This document shows positions 34,469 through 47,400 of a stretch of 64,000 nucleotides of DNA, piece by piece (position 1 is the first letter of the stretch; every line of letters begins with the position of its first letter). The position numbers and the translations under genes are program-made. The stretch comes from Lobulomyces angularis (Eukaryota > Chytridiomycota > Chytridiomycetes > Lobulomycetales > Lobulomycetaceae), in NCBI GenBank assembly GCA_027604685.1, contig JADHYX010000062.1, forward strand, positions 1-64,000. Reading direction: 5' to 3'. Under the pieces are notes generated by a model. It saw only the letters and a program-made list of their open reading frames with translations, was not told where the DNA came from and did not search any database.

Positions 34469-35595
34469 ATGAAATTTGATATTCACAGAATTAATACAAT
34501 CTTAGATGAAACGTTATCTACATTATCAAATAGTAAAAATAACGAATTTAATTCCAACAAGAGCAATTTGTACGCCAGAGAAAAAGTTTTGAATATGATA
34601 AAGAGTGACTTGTATTTGTTCTTGGAAAAATTTGGTTATTATTTAAAAAAAGAAGACTTGCATTATTTTTTAAGCCTAAACCGTAATTAATAAAAAAAAT
34701 CTTTTAATAAGATATTTTATTTCTTAATTTTTAAGAAAATAAACAAATTTGAATTAAACAAATACTTTATCTTTCTTAAACTTAACTTATTTGCTAATGC
34801 TATTGTAGCCGGATACGAAGTGGCATTTACTATAAATAATTTGCTGAAGAATAATTACGTTTCTTCCAAACAGATTAAAAATAGAAGGTAAAAGCATTAA
34901 ATTAAATCAAAATTTTCACCACTACACCAATTTTCTTAAAACTTTTTAGAAAAGTTTTTTTAACTAAATATTCTGATGAATATTTTTCACTAGAAGCGAT
35001 GAAATTTAGATATCCTAAACTTTACGAAGAATATATTGGCCGATATATTAAGAGTTCTGAAGTTGAAATTCCATTTGGTATTTACAAGTACAAAGTGACA
35101 AAGTTAAACTATTGTACTAACATATATTTAGATGATTCAGTTTCCTTAGTAGATAGAATTTATCAAGGATACGATGAAAGCACTTACAAGGAATTATTAG
35201 ACACAGGATACCCAGTGAATTTGGAGGTTTTTGAAGAGTTCGATTCAGATGAAGAAAACTCAGTTCATGGTAATGAAATTACATTAGATGAACGAAAGAT
35301 ATTGGAGGTTGAATTTATCGAACTGATTCACAATATGTTCTTGTCAGGAAAAGATGTATTTCATTAAAAAAAATTTTTTAAGAAAAATCTGAATTTAAAT
35401 TAATTTAATTTTTGTTATCAAAACTTTATCAAGACCGACTTCGATTACTTTACAGTAGACAATAATCCAAATTTTGATGACTTGGATAAAATTGAGATGG
35501 ATATGGAAGATTCATATTTTGATTCAGAAATTCCTAGCCAAAGTGCAAAGCAGATAACATTCGCAATTGATAATGAGGAGTTTTTTGATTATTAA
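34469..35595 (+). CDS. CCDC97-like (DUF2052) protein
   Basis: Four exons, 34469..34682, 34809..34887, 34950..35355, 35434..35595, give about 286 residues. The first intron (GTAATT...TTGTAG) must run to 34808; ending it at the nearer AAG would leave no phase match, while this join yields NPGYEVAFTINNLL. Family motifs: FLEKFGYYLKKEDLHYFL, then NRRKVFLTKYSDEYFSLEA, MKFRYPKLYEEYIGRYI, the acidic EEFDSDEENS, MFLSGKDTDFDYFTVDNN and an acidic tail. This matches the domain order of CCDC97 proteins, which have been reported in association with the SF3b splicing complex; that role is carried over from the family, not shown here. Confidence 0.85.
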
Positions 35596-36235
35596 AAATG
35601 AATTTTTTTTAGAAAGATTATTCTTTTTTAATAAGCAAATTACATATGTTATGTGCATAATTTCCATTTAAGCTTGATTTTCTCACAATCCTGTTGGATA
35701 CATAAAAAGTAGATAAGCATATGAATATTTATTTGAATGAAAATACTCAAAATTCAGAGTTTTCTAAAACAAAATGATCTTGAAAAGTACTGATATTTAT
35801 GGCATTCATACATTATAAATATTTCTTTTTAGATAACTCACTATTAAATTAAATTACACATGTTTAGCATTTCATTATTACAGTGAATACTAATCTACAT
35901 AGTACTATAATACCACTTAAATCAGTTTCCGAAATCAATTTTGAAACAGTATAATCATAAAATTGCAAATTCTTAAAATTGCTGGAGAATAATGAAATCA
36001 TAGAGTTAATATTTCAACATCGTCAGATTTTATTTTATTAACCTGTTTAGTTTTTATTTTTGTACTAACATTTGAATTTTAACATTTGGTTTACATATAT
36101 TTTTTTTGCCTTTTTTTAAATTGATGTATATATAAACTTAATCTTTTGTAACAATATTAGAAAATTAACAAAAAAAAGTTGGTATTATAAAAAAACAAGG
36201 AATAAAAAAACATCGACATTGTAAGGAATATGCAA
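35596..36235. other. Convergent 3' intergenic region, no gene seen
   Basis: AT-rich DNA between the CCDC97-like (plus) and CBS/PB1 (minus) stop codons. No coding or RNA gene signal found. Confidence 0.6.
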
Positions 36236-38580
36236 TCATTGCGTCAATCTATGGAAGACCCAACCTGCAATAACTATTATACCAGCGGACAAGGCTACAT
36301 TTACAGGGAGAGGTGCATTATATAAAAATTGTAAAACTTGGGAATTGTTGTCATTCGATAGCTTCGAAATTGCATTGTTGCTGTAGTCTTTCTTTTTTTC
36401 CATTGCAGAATCAACAAAATCTAGGTAAATTTGAACCCTTTTAGTATTTTCTCTCTTGGAAACATTGACTGCTTCTCTTAAATCTCTGTCACATTCAATT
36501 AAAACTAAATCTCCTAAAAAATTTTTATTTAAGAGACATTAAAAAAAAAAAATTGATTTTCAACCTTCATCATCTTCATATGTTAACCTAAAAATACTGC
36601 TATTACTTTTACCATTTAACTTTTCTTTTATCAAGTTCAATAATAGTTCATAATCATCAAAAGTTGAAGTAATCCAGAATTTAGTGTCGTTAATTAAATC
36701 TTTGATTTTAAAGGGATAACTTAAATTTTTTTCCTCCATCACAAAGGAATTATTTACAATTTCGGATTCTATTGTAGAAAGATTTTGCTGTTGTGGAGAC
36801 GAAACAACAGTTTTGCCATGATGTGTCAAAGAACGCAGTTCTGATCGTTGACTGTTTGATCTAGAATGATGACTTTGCCTCTTCGTACTATTTCCATAGT
36901 CAACAGAGTTTCCACCAGCAGATGAAATGGATAAATTGTCACTAAAATCATCTATCTGTGAATGAGAATTTCCTATGCTATTCGTATGAGGTGCAAATGT
37001 GGAATTCCAAAATTTATTCCACATTGGACCACTTTCTTGGTTGTTTGAGACATCTTTACTAATGAGATAGTTTAACATTGCCATAGTCAACTGTTGCACG
37101 TCTAACAATCCGACAGGGGTTGTCCCACTCACTACTGGAAGGTGCAAGTAGTGACCAACTAGAATCAATTATTATTTACTTAAAAGGTTAAATAATGTAT
37201 ACTGTGCAATTTCTTTAAAGCATCCAGAATAGTTGTATTCACTGTTACAGAGTCAGGGTGTGGCGTCTAAAAAAATAAATTTTTTCTAGTTACAAAATAA
37301 AGGTGATACCATCACTCTAATAACTGATGTTGTTGCAGGATCTAGACCGGCAGCGATAACCCTTAATACTACATCTTTCGTAGTGAAAATTCCTCCTAAC
37401 TTATCGAACTCTGGACCATCCGTCGAATGATTTAGAACAAGAACTGCAGTGTGGTGCCTTTCTTTCATAACTTTAGCAGCATCTCTTACAGAAGCCTGAA
37501 GATATTTTAAGAATTATTCTATCTTTAATATTTCAGTACCTTTACAGAAACCTCGCATAGTATATCGAGGCCATCATGAATGGATGAAATTACGGAGCCG
37601 ACGTCAGGACACCCAAAAGATGGTGTAGAACCGGCAGAAACCACAGATCCACCACCTCTTCTTTCAAGAGTTTCTAAAGCTTTGATAATGTTTTCATCTA
37701 AACAAATGAAAAAATCAACACAAAATAATACAATAATTAAATTACCTTCATTAACTTTCTTTTCTAAATCATCTAATCTATCAAACACACATTTGGTAAT
37801 ATCTAGTAAACCAACTACGTTTGTCCCAACACCTGAACCTTCACCTTCACTATTAACTTCACTCTCTTCATCTACAGCAACTTCAGAAATGACTGGCAAA
37901 TGTCTACATTTGTTACGCACCAATAAAAAATATGATTATCGATGAAAATACCTAAAGTTGCGTTCCGTCATTATTGATAATGCCTCCGTTCTGCTTCCTT
38001 TATCAAAAACAAAGATGGGATTTGGAGTCATAACTTGAGCAACGCAAGTAGTTCTACTGTCCAAACCAGCGGCAACAACTCGGAAACAAATATCCTTATC
38101 AGTTAAAATTCCACTAAGTTGACCTTCTTCGTTCACCACTAAAACGGCATCAGAACGTTTTGCAGCCATTAGCTGCGCAACATTAGCAATTCTAGCAGAC
38201 TCTAAAACGCTAAATCAAATAAAAATTAAGATTAAAGGATTCCCGAATTTTTATAAACTCAAAGAGAAATTTGTTAAATAAGTTACGTTATTGCTGGATT
38301 TGGTTTTAATGAAGCAACAGTGCCCTTCAAAGCGTTTCTCTTTGCTTGAAGCGTCATAGAACTAGTTTTTCTGGCTGGTTTTTTTCTACTTAGCTCTTGC
38401 TCAACCTTTCTTCTGATAGCATCATCTCTGTAGAAAAAGTTTTAAGCATTACATTTTCAAAAGTTTAAACCTTCTCTTATTTCTGGAACGAGCAGCTTCA
38501 CCACTAGTTAAAGTTTCAGATGGCCGAGGTATCGAGGTAGTTGATCTTCTACTGCTTAATTGAGAAGAATTTGCCAGCAT
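36236..38580 (-). CDS. CBS-pair and PB1-domain protein with C-terminal membrane anchor (Mug70-type)
   Basis: Multi-exon minus-strand gene starting MLANSSQLSSRRSTTS at 38580. After a Ser/Arg-rich N-terminus come CBS motifs: KRSDAVLVVNEEGQLSGILT, the VVAAGLDSRTT block, RHLPVISE with VVGLLDIT, a second pair with AVLVLNHSTDGPEFDKLGGIFT and the VIAAGLDPATT block, and LHLPVVSGTTPVGLLDVQQL. A Ser-rich linker follows, then a PB1 domain (FRLTYEDDEGDLVLIECDRDL, the acidic OPCA-type motif). The end is hydrophobic: NVALSAGIIVIAGWVFHRL, stop at 36236, a likely C-terminal tail anchor. Known: CBS pairs bind adenosyl nucleotides and PB1 mediates pairing with other PB1 proteins. Fungal Mug70-type relatives share this layout. 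The precise role is unknown. Confidence 0.88.
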
Positions 38581-38895
38581 TTTTGACTTCTAAAGAGGTT
38601 TTGTAAAAAAGTAAAAAGTTCCAATAAATTGAATCTTTTTGGGGCTCAGATTAAGGACATGGTTAACAGAAATATAAATATAATATTGTAAACATTAGAT
38701 TATTTTTTATTTATTAAATTTAAAAAAATAAGAACACTTTTCTTCTTGCTTTATTACTACTAAACTCTTCAGTAAATGGATTTACGGCTTATAAGTTAAA
38801 TACATTGTAACCCAACATATATTTTTGTTTGTAATAAAATTAGAAAAATTGTAATATTGGATGAGAAAAAAATAAAAATTAAATCTAAATCAATA
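38581..38895. other. Intergenic, no gene seen
   Basis: Between the receptor stop codon (minus) and the CBS/PB1 start (minus). AT-rich; would contain the CBS/PB1 promoter. Confidence 0.6.
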
Positions 38896-40366
38896 TTAGC
38901 TTAAAGTATAACTTGGACCGGATTCAAATGAATACAAAGAATTATCTGAAACACTTTTTGAATCAAAATTACTACTGGGATTAAAATCAAACATTTCCAA
39001 ATTATTATTCACGTAAGACTGGTCAGTGTACTTTTTTATATTGCTATTATTATTTCTTTTTAAAAACGTATCTCCAATAACTCCTACTGCGTCACTTACA
39101 TTGCAACGTTCTGTTTCTGTTTCCTGCTCTATGGATTTTTGCTTTCGAATAAAAAGCTGTGGATAAAAGTAAATCATAGATAAGAAAAATCCTCCTAAAG
39201 GAGTAAAAACCTACAAAAATTAAAATTATTAAGAAATCGGCAAATCACGTGTTTTTTATTTTAATTTATTAATTACCACCACTAAGGTTAACAGCATTTC
39301 CGGAGGTTTCACTACAGTTACACCATCCCAAATTCGCAAGATTGTACAAGGTATCCAAACAATTAAAAAAGACAAGTACAAATTTGACATATAGATTGTT
39401 AAATTTTTTATATAAGTTAGCTTTTTCAAGTTGTCACTCTTTTTTAAATTTAATTCCGTATCTTGCAAACTTTTCAACTCTTTCTTTATTATTTTCAAGC
39501 TAAAAAAAAATTACATAATTAACAATTCATTTTCTTATTATTTTTCCACTTACTCTTTCTGTTCTTTAAAAAAAAAATTTACCAAATAAAAAAACAGCAA
39601 TATATTAAAAAAAAAGGTGACCCAAACCGGCCCATACAGAGATAGTCGCATTAATTTATTATTTTGCCTACCAAACCGCAAAAAGATAAAATAAATTATT
39701 GTTAAGAGAGAATATAATTCTTTACCCAATCCAGCACCACAAGTCAGTTGGACCATACACATAGATACCTTGATTTATATCAAAGGGGCTATAATTAACT
39801 TTATCATCGCTGTTTAAGAACGCAATCAAAAAACTAATTATGAGCGGTAGTAAAAAGCAATAAACGAAGCCAGTCAGTTTCAAAATGAAAATACTTTTTT
39901 TAAATCGTTTCGTTTGATTTTTGATCATTTTTTGGTATTTAATTGTTAAAAACAATTTGAGAGTTAAAAAATTAATTAAAAATATATTAGCCAAGTTAAA
40001 AAACTGAATGGAAAACGCTAGTACAAGAATAAAAATTATTAAATGTATAAGTTTTTATTACCTTGAATTGAACACATAGACAACCCAGGAAAAAAACCGA
40101 TAATGGGTTTTTGGTATACTTCATTAATAACAAAATGACTAAAAAAAAAATTATTGTTTTTTAAAAAATTTTGATTTTTTTCTTTACTTTGAAACAACCC
40201 TAAATATCGAGGAGCAAAATTCCGTCAAGGCCAAATAAAAAATTATATTGAATTCACGAATTTTTCCATTTTTATAGCATATAATAGTATGTATTATGAT
40301 AAGAAATGAACCAGTGAGAGATAACGAGGCTGAAATTCTATTAACTGTAACATTTACTTCATTCAT
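38896..40366 (-). CDS. Seven-helix receptor, cAMP-receptor/Git3-like (class E type)
   Basis: At least six minus-strand exons. Start MNEVNVTVNRISASL at 40366; the N-terminus has an N-V-T glycosylation site. Helices: SLSLTGSFLIIIHTIICY, EFNIIFYLALTEFCSSIF, FNLANIFLINFLTLKLFL, LKLTGFVYCFLLPLIISFLI, TFFFNILLFFYLVNFFF, LYLSFLIVWIPCTILRIW and LVFTPLGGFFLSMIYFY. Between helices 4 and 5 lies DLWCWIG, then (across an intron) the LSLYGPVW motif, the W-C-W-I...Y-G-P signature of cAMP-receptor-like GPCRs. The intron acceptor is placed at TTTGGTAG (about 39669), dropping stops. The tail is about 100 residues, rich in Asn and Ser, with possible phosphorylation sites. Known: such receptors couple to heterotrimeric G proteins, often upstream of adenylate cyclase and PKA. 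The ligand is unknown. Confidence 0.85.
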
Positions 40367-41023
40367 TTGTGCACGCTTTATTTGGTGTTAATTCCGAATA
40401 AACCAGCTAGTGCTTGACCAATATACGTACTCCTCAAACAAATTGCTGTTACTCTATTTAATTGAATTTTTTTTTTTGGGAAAATTCAATTGGTATAAAA
40501 TATATATAAAATTGTAAGGAGAAATTTTTGAAGACTCTTTGAAATCGGGTTCTTGATTAAGTACTACATATATATAAATGAAAATTGAGACATTCTCTGA
40601 CTTCTGACTGGGATCTAGTAGTCATGTTTGTCCTCAATCACTGCAAAAAAGATATATGTAACTGAATGTTTAAGCAAAACCAAAATTAAAGAAATTTTCT
40701 TAAGTCTCGTTTAAACAACAAAAGGTTCATTTCAATTTACAGGCAGAGCAGGAACATAATAGCCTTACTTAGAGTCTACTGAAAAGGGTACGGCTCTTCA
40801 ACATCTTGGTTTAAAAACACTGACATTGCATGTCATCACGTTAGAGTTGAAATGAGTATTTAATTTGACAAATTATGTGTTTAGAAAACACATCTTTCTT
40901 TTTTATAAATAAATTCTAAAAAAAAAAAAAACTTAATTCGAACTATAAAAAAAAACATCAATTTCCAGGTAAAGCTCAAAAAATTAAAACTCCGTGAAAA
41001 ACTTTTTTTTTTGTATTGACTTA
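40367..41023. other. Divergent intergenic region, no gene seen
   Basis: Upstream of both the receptor (minus) and coiled-coil (plus) genes. Contains a short TA-rich repeat (ATATATATAAATG, about 40568) and several poly-T runs; nothing else recognised. Confidence 0.55.
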
Positions 41024-44000
41024 ATGATTAATTCCACGGAACGGTCAAGGTTAATAGAATCATTGCTAAATAAGGATGATGGATCTTCTAATTTTAATCA
41101 TGAAGATTTGCCTAACCCATCGTCGCGATATAATTCAAGTATAAAAAATAATTTATATATTATACATTAAAATTATTTAAGATCAAGATGTTAGCCTAAA
41201 AAACAGTTTATCCTTCTCAACATCTCCTAGTGTATTTTAAAAAATAGTTTTGAGTTAAATTTTCTTTTTATTATCAAATTAGATGAAGTCAGTAAATATC
41301 CCTGAATTTGTCAAAGAAGCACCAGTAGAGATGCAGCGAAGTATCAAAATTCAACCAAAAACACCAGAAAAAAACAGCATTTATGCAGAAACTAAAACGC
41401 CAGAACGAGTTAGCACCTATACAGAAACAAACACTCCAAAAAAAGATATGGTTTCTACTCAAACTACTTTAAACACAAGCACCGACTTCACACAAACGAC
41501 AAAAGAAACAAAATCCAACTTACCGCTACGAAAGCCTACAGAGTCCACAAAAATGAACATTGAACAAAAGGATATATTGGAATACATTAAAAGAATTAGG
41601 GATTTGGAGGTAACAAGAATTTAAGCGCAATGTGGACTAAAAAATAAAAAATAATTATATTTAGCTTGAGAACAAAAGCTTGTCAGCGAAAAACGATTCT
41701 TTACAGAGGGAAAACAGTTTACTGCAAGATAAGGCATTGAATACTGTTAACTCTGTTGCCCATAAATATCAGTCTTCTTTTGCCGACATGTAGCCTACAT
41801 ATATAATTTTTTATTAACTGTTAAATTATCTTTATAGAAAAGAATTGAATGAAAAAATTAATGTTTTAATTAGAGAAAATGACATTTTGCTGGAGCAAAA
41901 TAAACAATTACAAAGTGAAGTGGCTGTTTTAGAAGATGAAAAAAATAAGCAAACACAAGAAGGTAAAAAAGTATATCAATTATTTTAATAATAATTTAAA
42001 TTTTACTTTTTTAAGTTTTAAATTACGAGGAAAAGTACATTGAAACAAAAAATGAAATCAGAAATTTGGAACAGGAGATAAAGCAGCAACACATAAAAAA
42101 TGACCTTAATGAGAAAGTTTTTAGAACCCAAACAAGAACTAATGAAGAAATGAGCTTGGATTTTGTTAATTTGGAAGAAGAATTACAACGATACAAAAGT
42201 GAATCTCGGCAGCAAGCAATGAAAATTGCTGAAATGAAAAGGTTTTTGTTTCATTTCAGTTTACTAATTTTTTGTTTAGGTCGTTAGAAGAAGTTTCCAG
42301 CAGATACCAAACCCACGTTACGGAATCAAAGCAGTTAGTTTTACGTGAACAGGAATTAATGGAAACATTGAAGTTAACTGAATCTGAATTGAATGGTAAT
42401 TCCAAGACTGTGCAAATTTAAATGCAAAATTTTTATTTTTTAAGATTTTAAAGTTAAATATGATATTCAAAAAAAGGAAAGTGAGAGTTTAAGTTTAAAG
42501 CAAGAAGATTATTCAAAGTTGACTAAAAGTTTAGAATTGATTATAAAAGAGTTCAAGGATAAAGAAGCTGAGTTGCATGAAAAAGTTCAATCAAACATTG
42601 AAAAGGTAAAATTTAAAGAAAATTCCAAAAAATGCTAAAATTGGATGACACATACATTTTTAGGCAGAAGAAGCAAATTTGGAAAAAGAAAGATGCACTT
42701 TACGGGAAGAGCAAACACTAAAGGAGGTTGAACGATTACAGAATAAAGTTGCTGATATCCAGAATAAATACAAACTTAAGGCAGACACTGAGATATCAAG
42801 GTAGATTAAAATTTTTAAGATCTGTTTCCCATTACTTTATGTTATTGTAGCTTAAGAAATCATTTTAATGCAGAAAAAAAGAGATTAAATGAAGAAATAA
42901 GCATACTGGAATCTTCCAGGGCCCACATGCAGGTATTGAAATTATTTTATTTGTTTTGCAAGTTCTTAATATTAGTTTTTAGAATCAAATGGAAAGAGCA
43001 ATAAGGGAAAAAAGATCTACAGAGAATGAATTAGAAAAATTGACAAAACATATTCCTTTGGAAACTGAACGATTAAGTCAGGTTTTGGATGATTTGACAA
43101 CTAGGTTGCGAAAGGCACTACAGGAAAAGTTTGAATGTCAACAGAAGCTTGAAACCTTTCAATCTAAATGCATTAGAGAACAGAATAAGCTGGAAAGAGA
43201 AAAAGCCCAAATCTTAAATTACAAGGAAGATGATTACAAAAAATTAAGAAAATTCGAGACTCTAGTTGAAAATCTAAAAGAAGAAAAAATTAAATACCTG
43301 GAAAATTTTAGCGAATTAGACCACAAGCTTAAAAGGCTTACGGAATATAATGAAAAATTAAAAGCTGAAAAAGAAAATGAATTAAATTTAATTCGCAGCA
43401 AATATGAATATCAGGTTACCGATTTAACTGCAAAATTAGAGCAAGTATCAGAGTCTAACTCAAAATCATGCAATGAAATGCAACGATTACTTTCTGAGCA
43501 GCGTCAACTGAGTGAAAAATGGTAAAAATACAGCTTTAATACGAAAAGTACAAAACCAAATTATCATTTTTTTAGGAAATTTGAATCCAAGTCCATACAA
43601 GAGAATTACGAATTAATTTTGAAGGATATAAAACAAAAAAATTATGAATTAAGTGTGAAAATTGAAGAGAAAGAGGAAAATTTGTTAAAATTAAATTTAA
43701 ATGCTAACTTTCTTAAGCAAGAATTTGATAAAGAAAAACTTTTTAACAAAAAAAACTTAAACTTAATTAAAGTTTTTGAAGAGAAACTAATATTAAAGGA
43801 TGGATTTTTGAAGGAAAGTATCAACAGAGAAAACGAAATTTTAAATGAGAAGAAATGGTAGTCAAAAAATTTAAATTTATTATATATTAAAAAGTTTATT
43901 AACAGCTTGGAAAAGGAATTGGATAAAGCCTTACTGGAAAAAGAAAAGCTGGAAAAATTAAAAATCTTCAAGTTGAAGTACAATAACATTAACAGTACTG

Positions 44001-44248
44001 ACAATTACAGTCCTAAAGTTAAATTTAATCATGTTAATGTCGACAAAAGTAGCAATGAAAAAAATTTAAAACAGGTATGCTACATAAAGTTGAAAAAGTT
44101 AACTTGCCCTTATTTACAGGTTAGTGAGTTGTTAGCAGAGATCAGTAGAGTTAAAGAGAGGTCTAGGACGCGAAAGAATCCAAATGAAAATTATAAAATT
44201 TCAGAGTTTAGTAATAGTGATGGAGATGAGGAAAGCGAGGACGAATAG
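41024..44248 (+). CDS. Long coiled-coil protein (centrosome/flagellum candidate)
   Basis: More than ten exons starting MINSTERSRLIESLLN at 41024. The N-terminal about 150 residues are Ser/Thr-rich with repeated T-P-E/T-P-K motifs (KTPEKNSIYAETKTPERV) that look like proline-directed kinase sites. From about 41.55 kb on, nearly every exon has heptad patterns rich in Leu, Glu, Lys and Gln, for example the exon at 42989-43522 (TENELEKLTKHIPLETERL and RLRKALQEKFECQQKLETF). The end is acidic (SDGDEESEDE, stop 44246). There is no motor, kinase or membrane segment. The family is not recognised; its general look recalls CEP135/TSGA10-like basal-body proteins, but this is only by composition. Small exon boundaries are approximate. 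Confidence 0.7.
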
Positions 44249-44458
44249 TTTTGTAATAGATTTAGCTAGTTAGATAATTTATACAATAGAGTATTATACA
44301 GCAATTTTTACTTAACAGCTCCAGTGCTGAAATTATGGATCCACTTATCCATGCCACTAGCAAATTCAATTCCAATAATTAAAGGTGAAAATTTAAAAAA
44401 AATATTAAAAATGATTTAAAAGTAGGTTTTTCGAACCAATATCTGTGTAACAAAAAAA

Positions 44459-47400
44459 ATGTCTGATGAAATTAAACTGTTGAAAAGACCTTCAAAAAAT
44501 GACAATTTTGACGATATTCTCCAACAAGTATGCATATGTTTCACATTAATTTATATTTTCTATGATGTTTCCATAATTAGCACCAGCAATACATCAACAG
44601 TGGCATTAAGCCTAGTGCAACTGTCATAAGTAAGAAATCGGTTGATAACAGGAGGAAAGAGAGAAGTGTTAATGCTGAGTTACCTAAAAAAGAATCCTTA
44701 TTTAAGCAGCGCTCAAACAAGCTAAAGTCTGGTGAAAAATTTGAAGTTAGCAATCAAAACCTGGTTTTGAAGGACGTTGTAAAGGAAAATGTTGTTGCTA
44801 TGGAAAATATTAAAGATGTTAATTTCAGCAGTAATGAAATTTTAACTAAAGGTGGTTTTCCTCCCACTTTTCATAGAAGTGATGAGAGTAATGTCTTGTT
44901 TTCCAAAAAAATACTTAAGAATGATGAAGAATTGAAGCATGGCAATTTTTCTAGTTTCAGAAATTTTCAAGGAACCGAACTAGAGAGAGAAATTCATGAT
45001 GAAAATTTTAAGCTGTTTACTAAACTGTCTCCAAAAGAAATAGAGGAAGAAAGGTAAATTTTGATATTATATCTAATTAATAATATATTAGAGAACAATT
45101 GTTAGCCAAACTTGACCCAAAAATGCTTGCTTTTATAAAGAAGAATGCCGAAAAAAAATGTATTGTAATATGTATTTTTTATTTTAAATGAAAGACATTT
45201 AGATCAATCTTTAGATGATGGTGCTCAAGGAAAAAAAAAGAAAATATTGGATAATAATAAAATTTTTAAAAGTAAACCGGTTTCCTTAGAAGAAAAAAAG
45301 CTGGAATGGATTAACACCCCAAGTTCATTGGAAGCACCTTCAATTAAGGATCAACCAAAGGTTGCCGAATTTAGATTTGATTTCAAAGGACTGATACTTA
45401 AGGAGGGCTGTGATTGTATGCTAATTTCTATTACTGCGACTTTAAAATTATTTAAAAAATAGCTTTCGATAATAGTTTATACCACCACGGGGATCAACAG
45501 CAAAATCCTGGCTACACTATTCAGGAAGCTTTATATTTTACTAGATCAAAGTTGGATGGTCAGCGATTGATTGGATTAAAAATTTTAGGTACTGCACATT
45601 TAACATTAATGTAATAATTTAATGTTAAAGGGGAAATATTATATAATTTGAGAGAGACAGATTTATATAAGGGTGATGGTGTCGATATCGAATATTGGTT
45701 ATATCAGTTAAATTTTTTGGTTTATATCAGGTAAATTTTAATTTGTAGAAGTAAATAATAAGGTGGAGCAGGTCTGCACTGGTTGATTCAAATATGCAAG
45801 TGGTAAGGTTAGCATTACAAATATTGCACGTATTTTTCAACGTACAACAATCTGAAGTATTTGGTAATTTGTTTGATACCAAACTTGGTTTGAAAAGGTT
45901 TTGCCTCAGTGTGGAGTCAGTTAAAGGATTTAGAAACCAAAGTCTAGGTTTAGTTATTCAAAAAGTTGAGGATAATGATGTGGTTTCAGTTAATGACAAC
46001 AGTACTATGGAAGCGGTTGTTAAATTAATGAGGGAAGATATTTTTAAGGGTCTATTAAAAATGAATGTTCTTGACCAAATGACATATTTCTTGGAGAAAA
46101 ATATTGAAAGGACAATATGCTTTGAATTATTGACAATTTTTTCCATGCATAGTGTGGAAGTTAGTGATACGTTGATTAATACAAATGGATTTTTAAAAAT
46201 TTTCCTGGAGATTTTAGCAGTAAATTGGCCTTTGGAGAAACCAACGGAAGCTTCGTTGATTTTTTTAAAACAATTAATGCACAGTTCTCGGAAAAATTGC
46301 GATGCAGTTTTAAAGGCAGGACTAGTGGACTGCATAATGCGATTTGTGACAAAACCATTTCCAGAGGATGACCAAATTTATATTTGGCGACTAAGAAAGC
46401 AATGTTTTTGTTGTCTTAGAGTTTTATGGTCGTTCAAACTGGGAATAAGAATTTTTGATGAATATGCAACTTTAATATTTGAAAGTTTTATATTGAATAA
46501 AACTGAAAAGAACTTAATTGTTTATATGTCACCTTGGATAAGAATGGTTTTGAGTTTAATTAATTTTGAAGATTTCCAGTTTGAGTTTCATTTTAAATAC
46601 ATATTCAATGAAATTATAAAATTTTTTCAGTCTGACACCTTTTTGCACTGCACAGAAAGCATTGGACAAAATGATTTAGGATTTTATGAGTTGTGCTCCT
46701 CTATTGTTGAATTTTTAACTAATTTTATTGTTAATTTGAATAAGAATGAAAAATCGAAAATAACATTTTATATAAATTCTATTGCAAAATTGAAATTACA
46801 TCAGTCTACCTTTTTCAAATCTACCTTGAATTTATTAACAATTGAAAGCACTAGCGAGAAAAATGAGAAAGGAGCTTATTACCGATATCCGAGCTTTTTG
46901 GAAAATTCCATAATTGGTTTAGGAAATTTTAAAGCGATTGCAAATGCTACCATTTTATTGAATTTAACATGTAAATGTAATTTTGTTAGCTCTATAATAG
47001 ATGCATTCAGATCCTTCTCAATTATTGATGATACTTCAGAGTGGAGCGAAATTTTACATTTAACTTTAACTTCTGATGCAGTGATTTGTTTACTAAATAG
47101 GGGTGTTGAAAAAGGTTATTGGGGTTTTCACTATGGCATTGAAAGGTGAATTGCAAAGGATTAACTTTTTACTAATTTAAATAGGTCAAATTTTTTGAGA
47201 TTTTTTGGATATGGTTGGAATGAGTTTCAAAGGATCTGGCTAGAAGCTGTTGGAGCAACCACTCCAGTGCATGCAATATATGATTTTGAGCCAGTCCCAT
47301 TATTACCTTATATGAAAACTGTACTTTTGAATAAATCACAGTTGAGTAACTTAGCTCCGTTAATTTTTAAAGTTGGCTTAAATTTGTTGACTGACCTTTT

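Noticed and set aside
43642..44004. Minus-strand Phe/Ser-rich frame opposite the coiled-coil gene
   Set aside because: Antisense of Lys/Glu-rich coiled-coil codons typically reads as Phe/Ser/Leu; no family resemblance.
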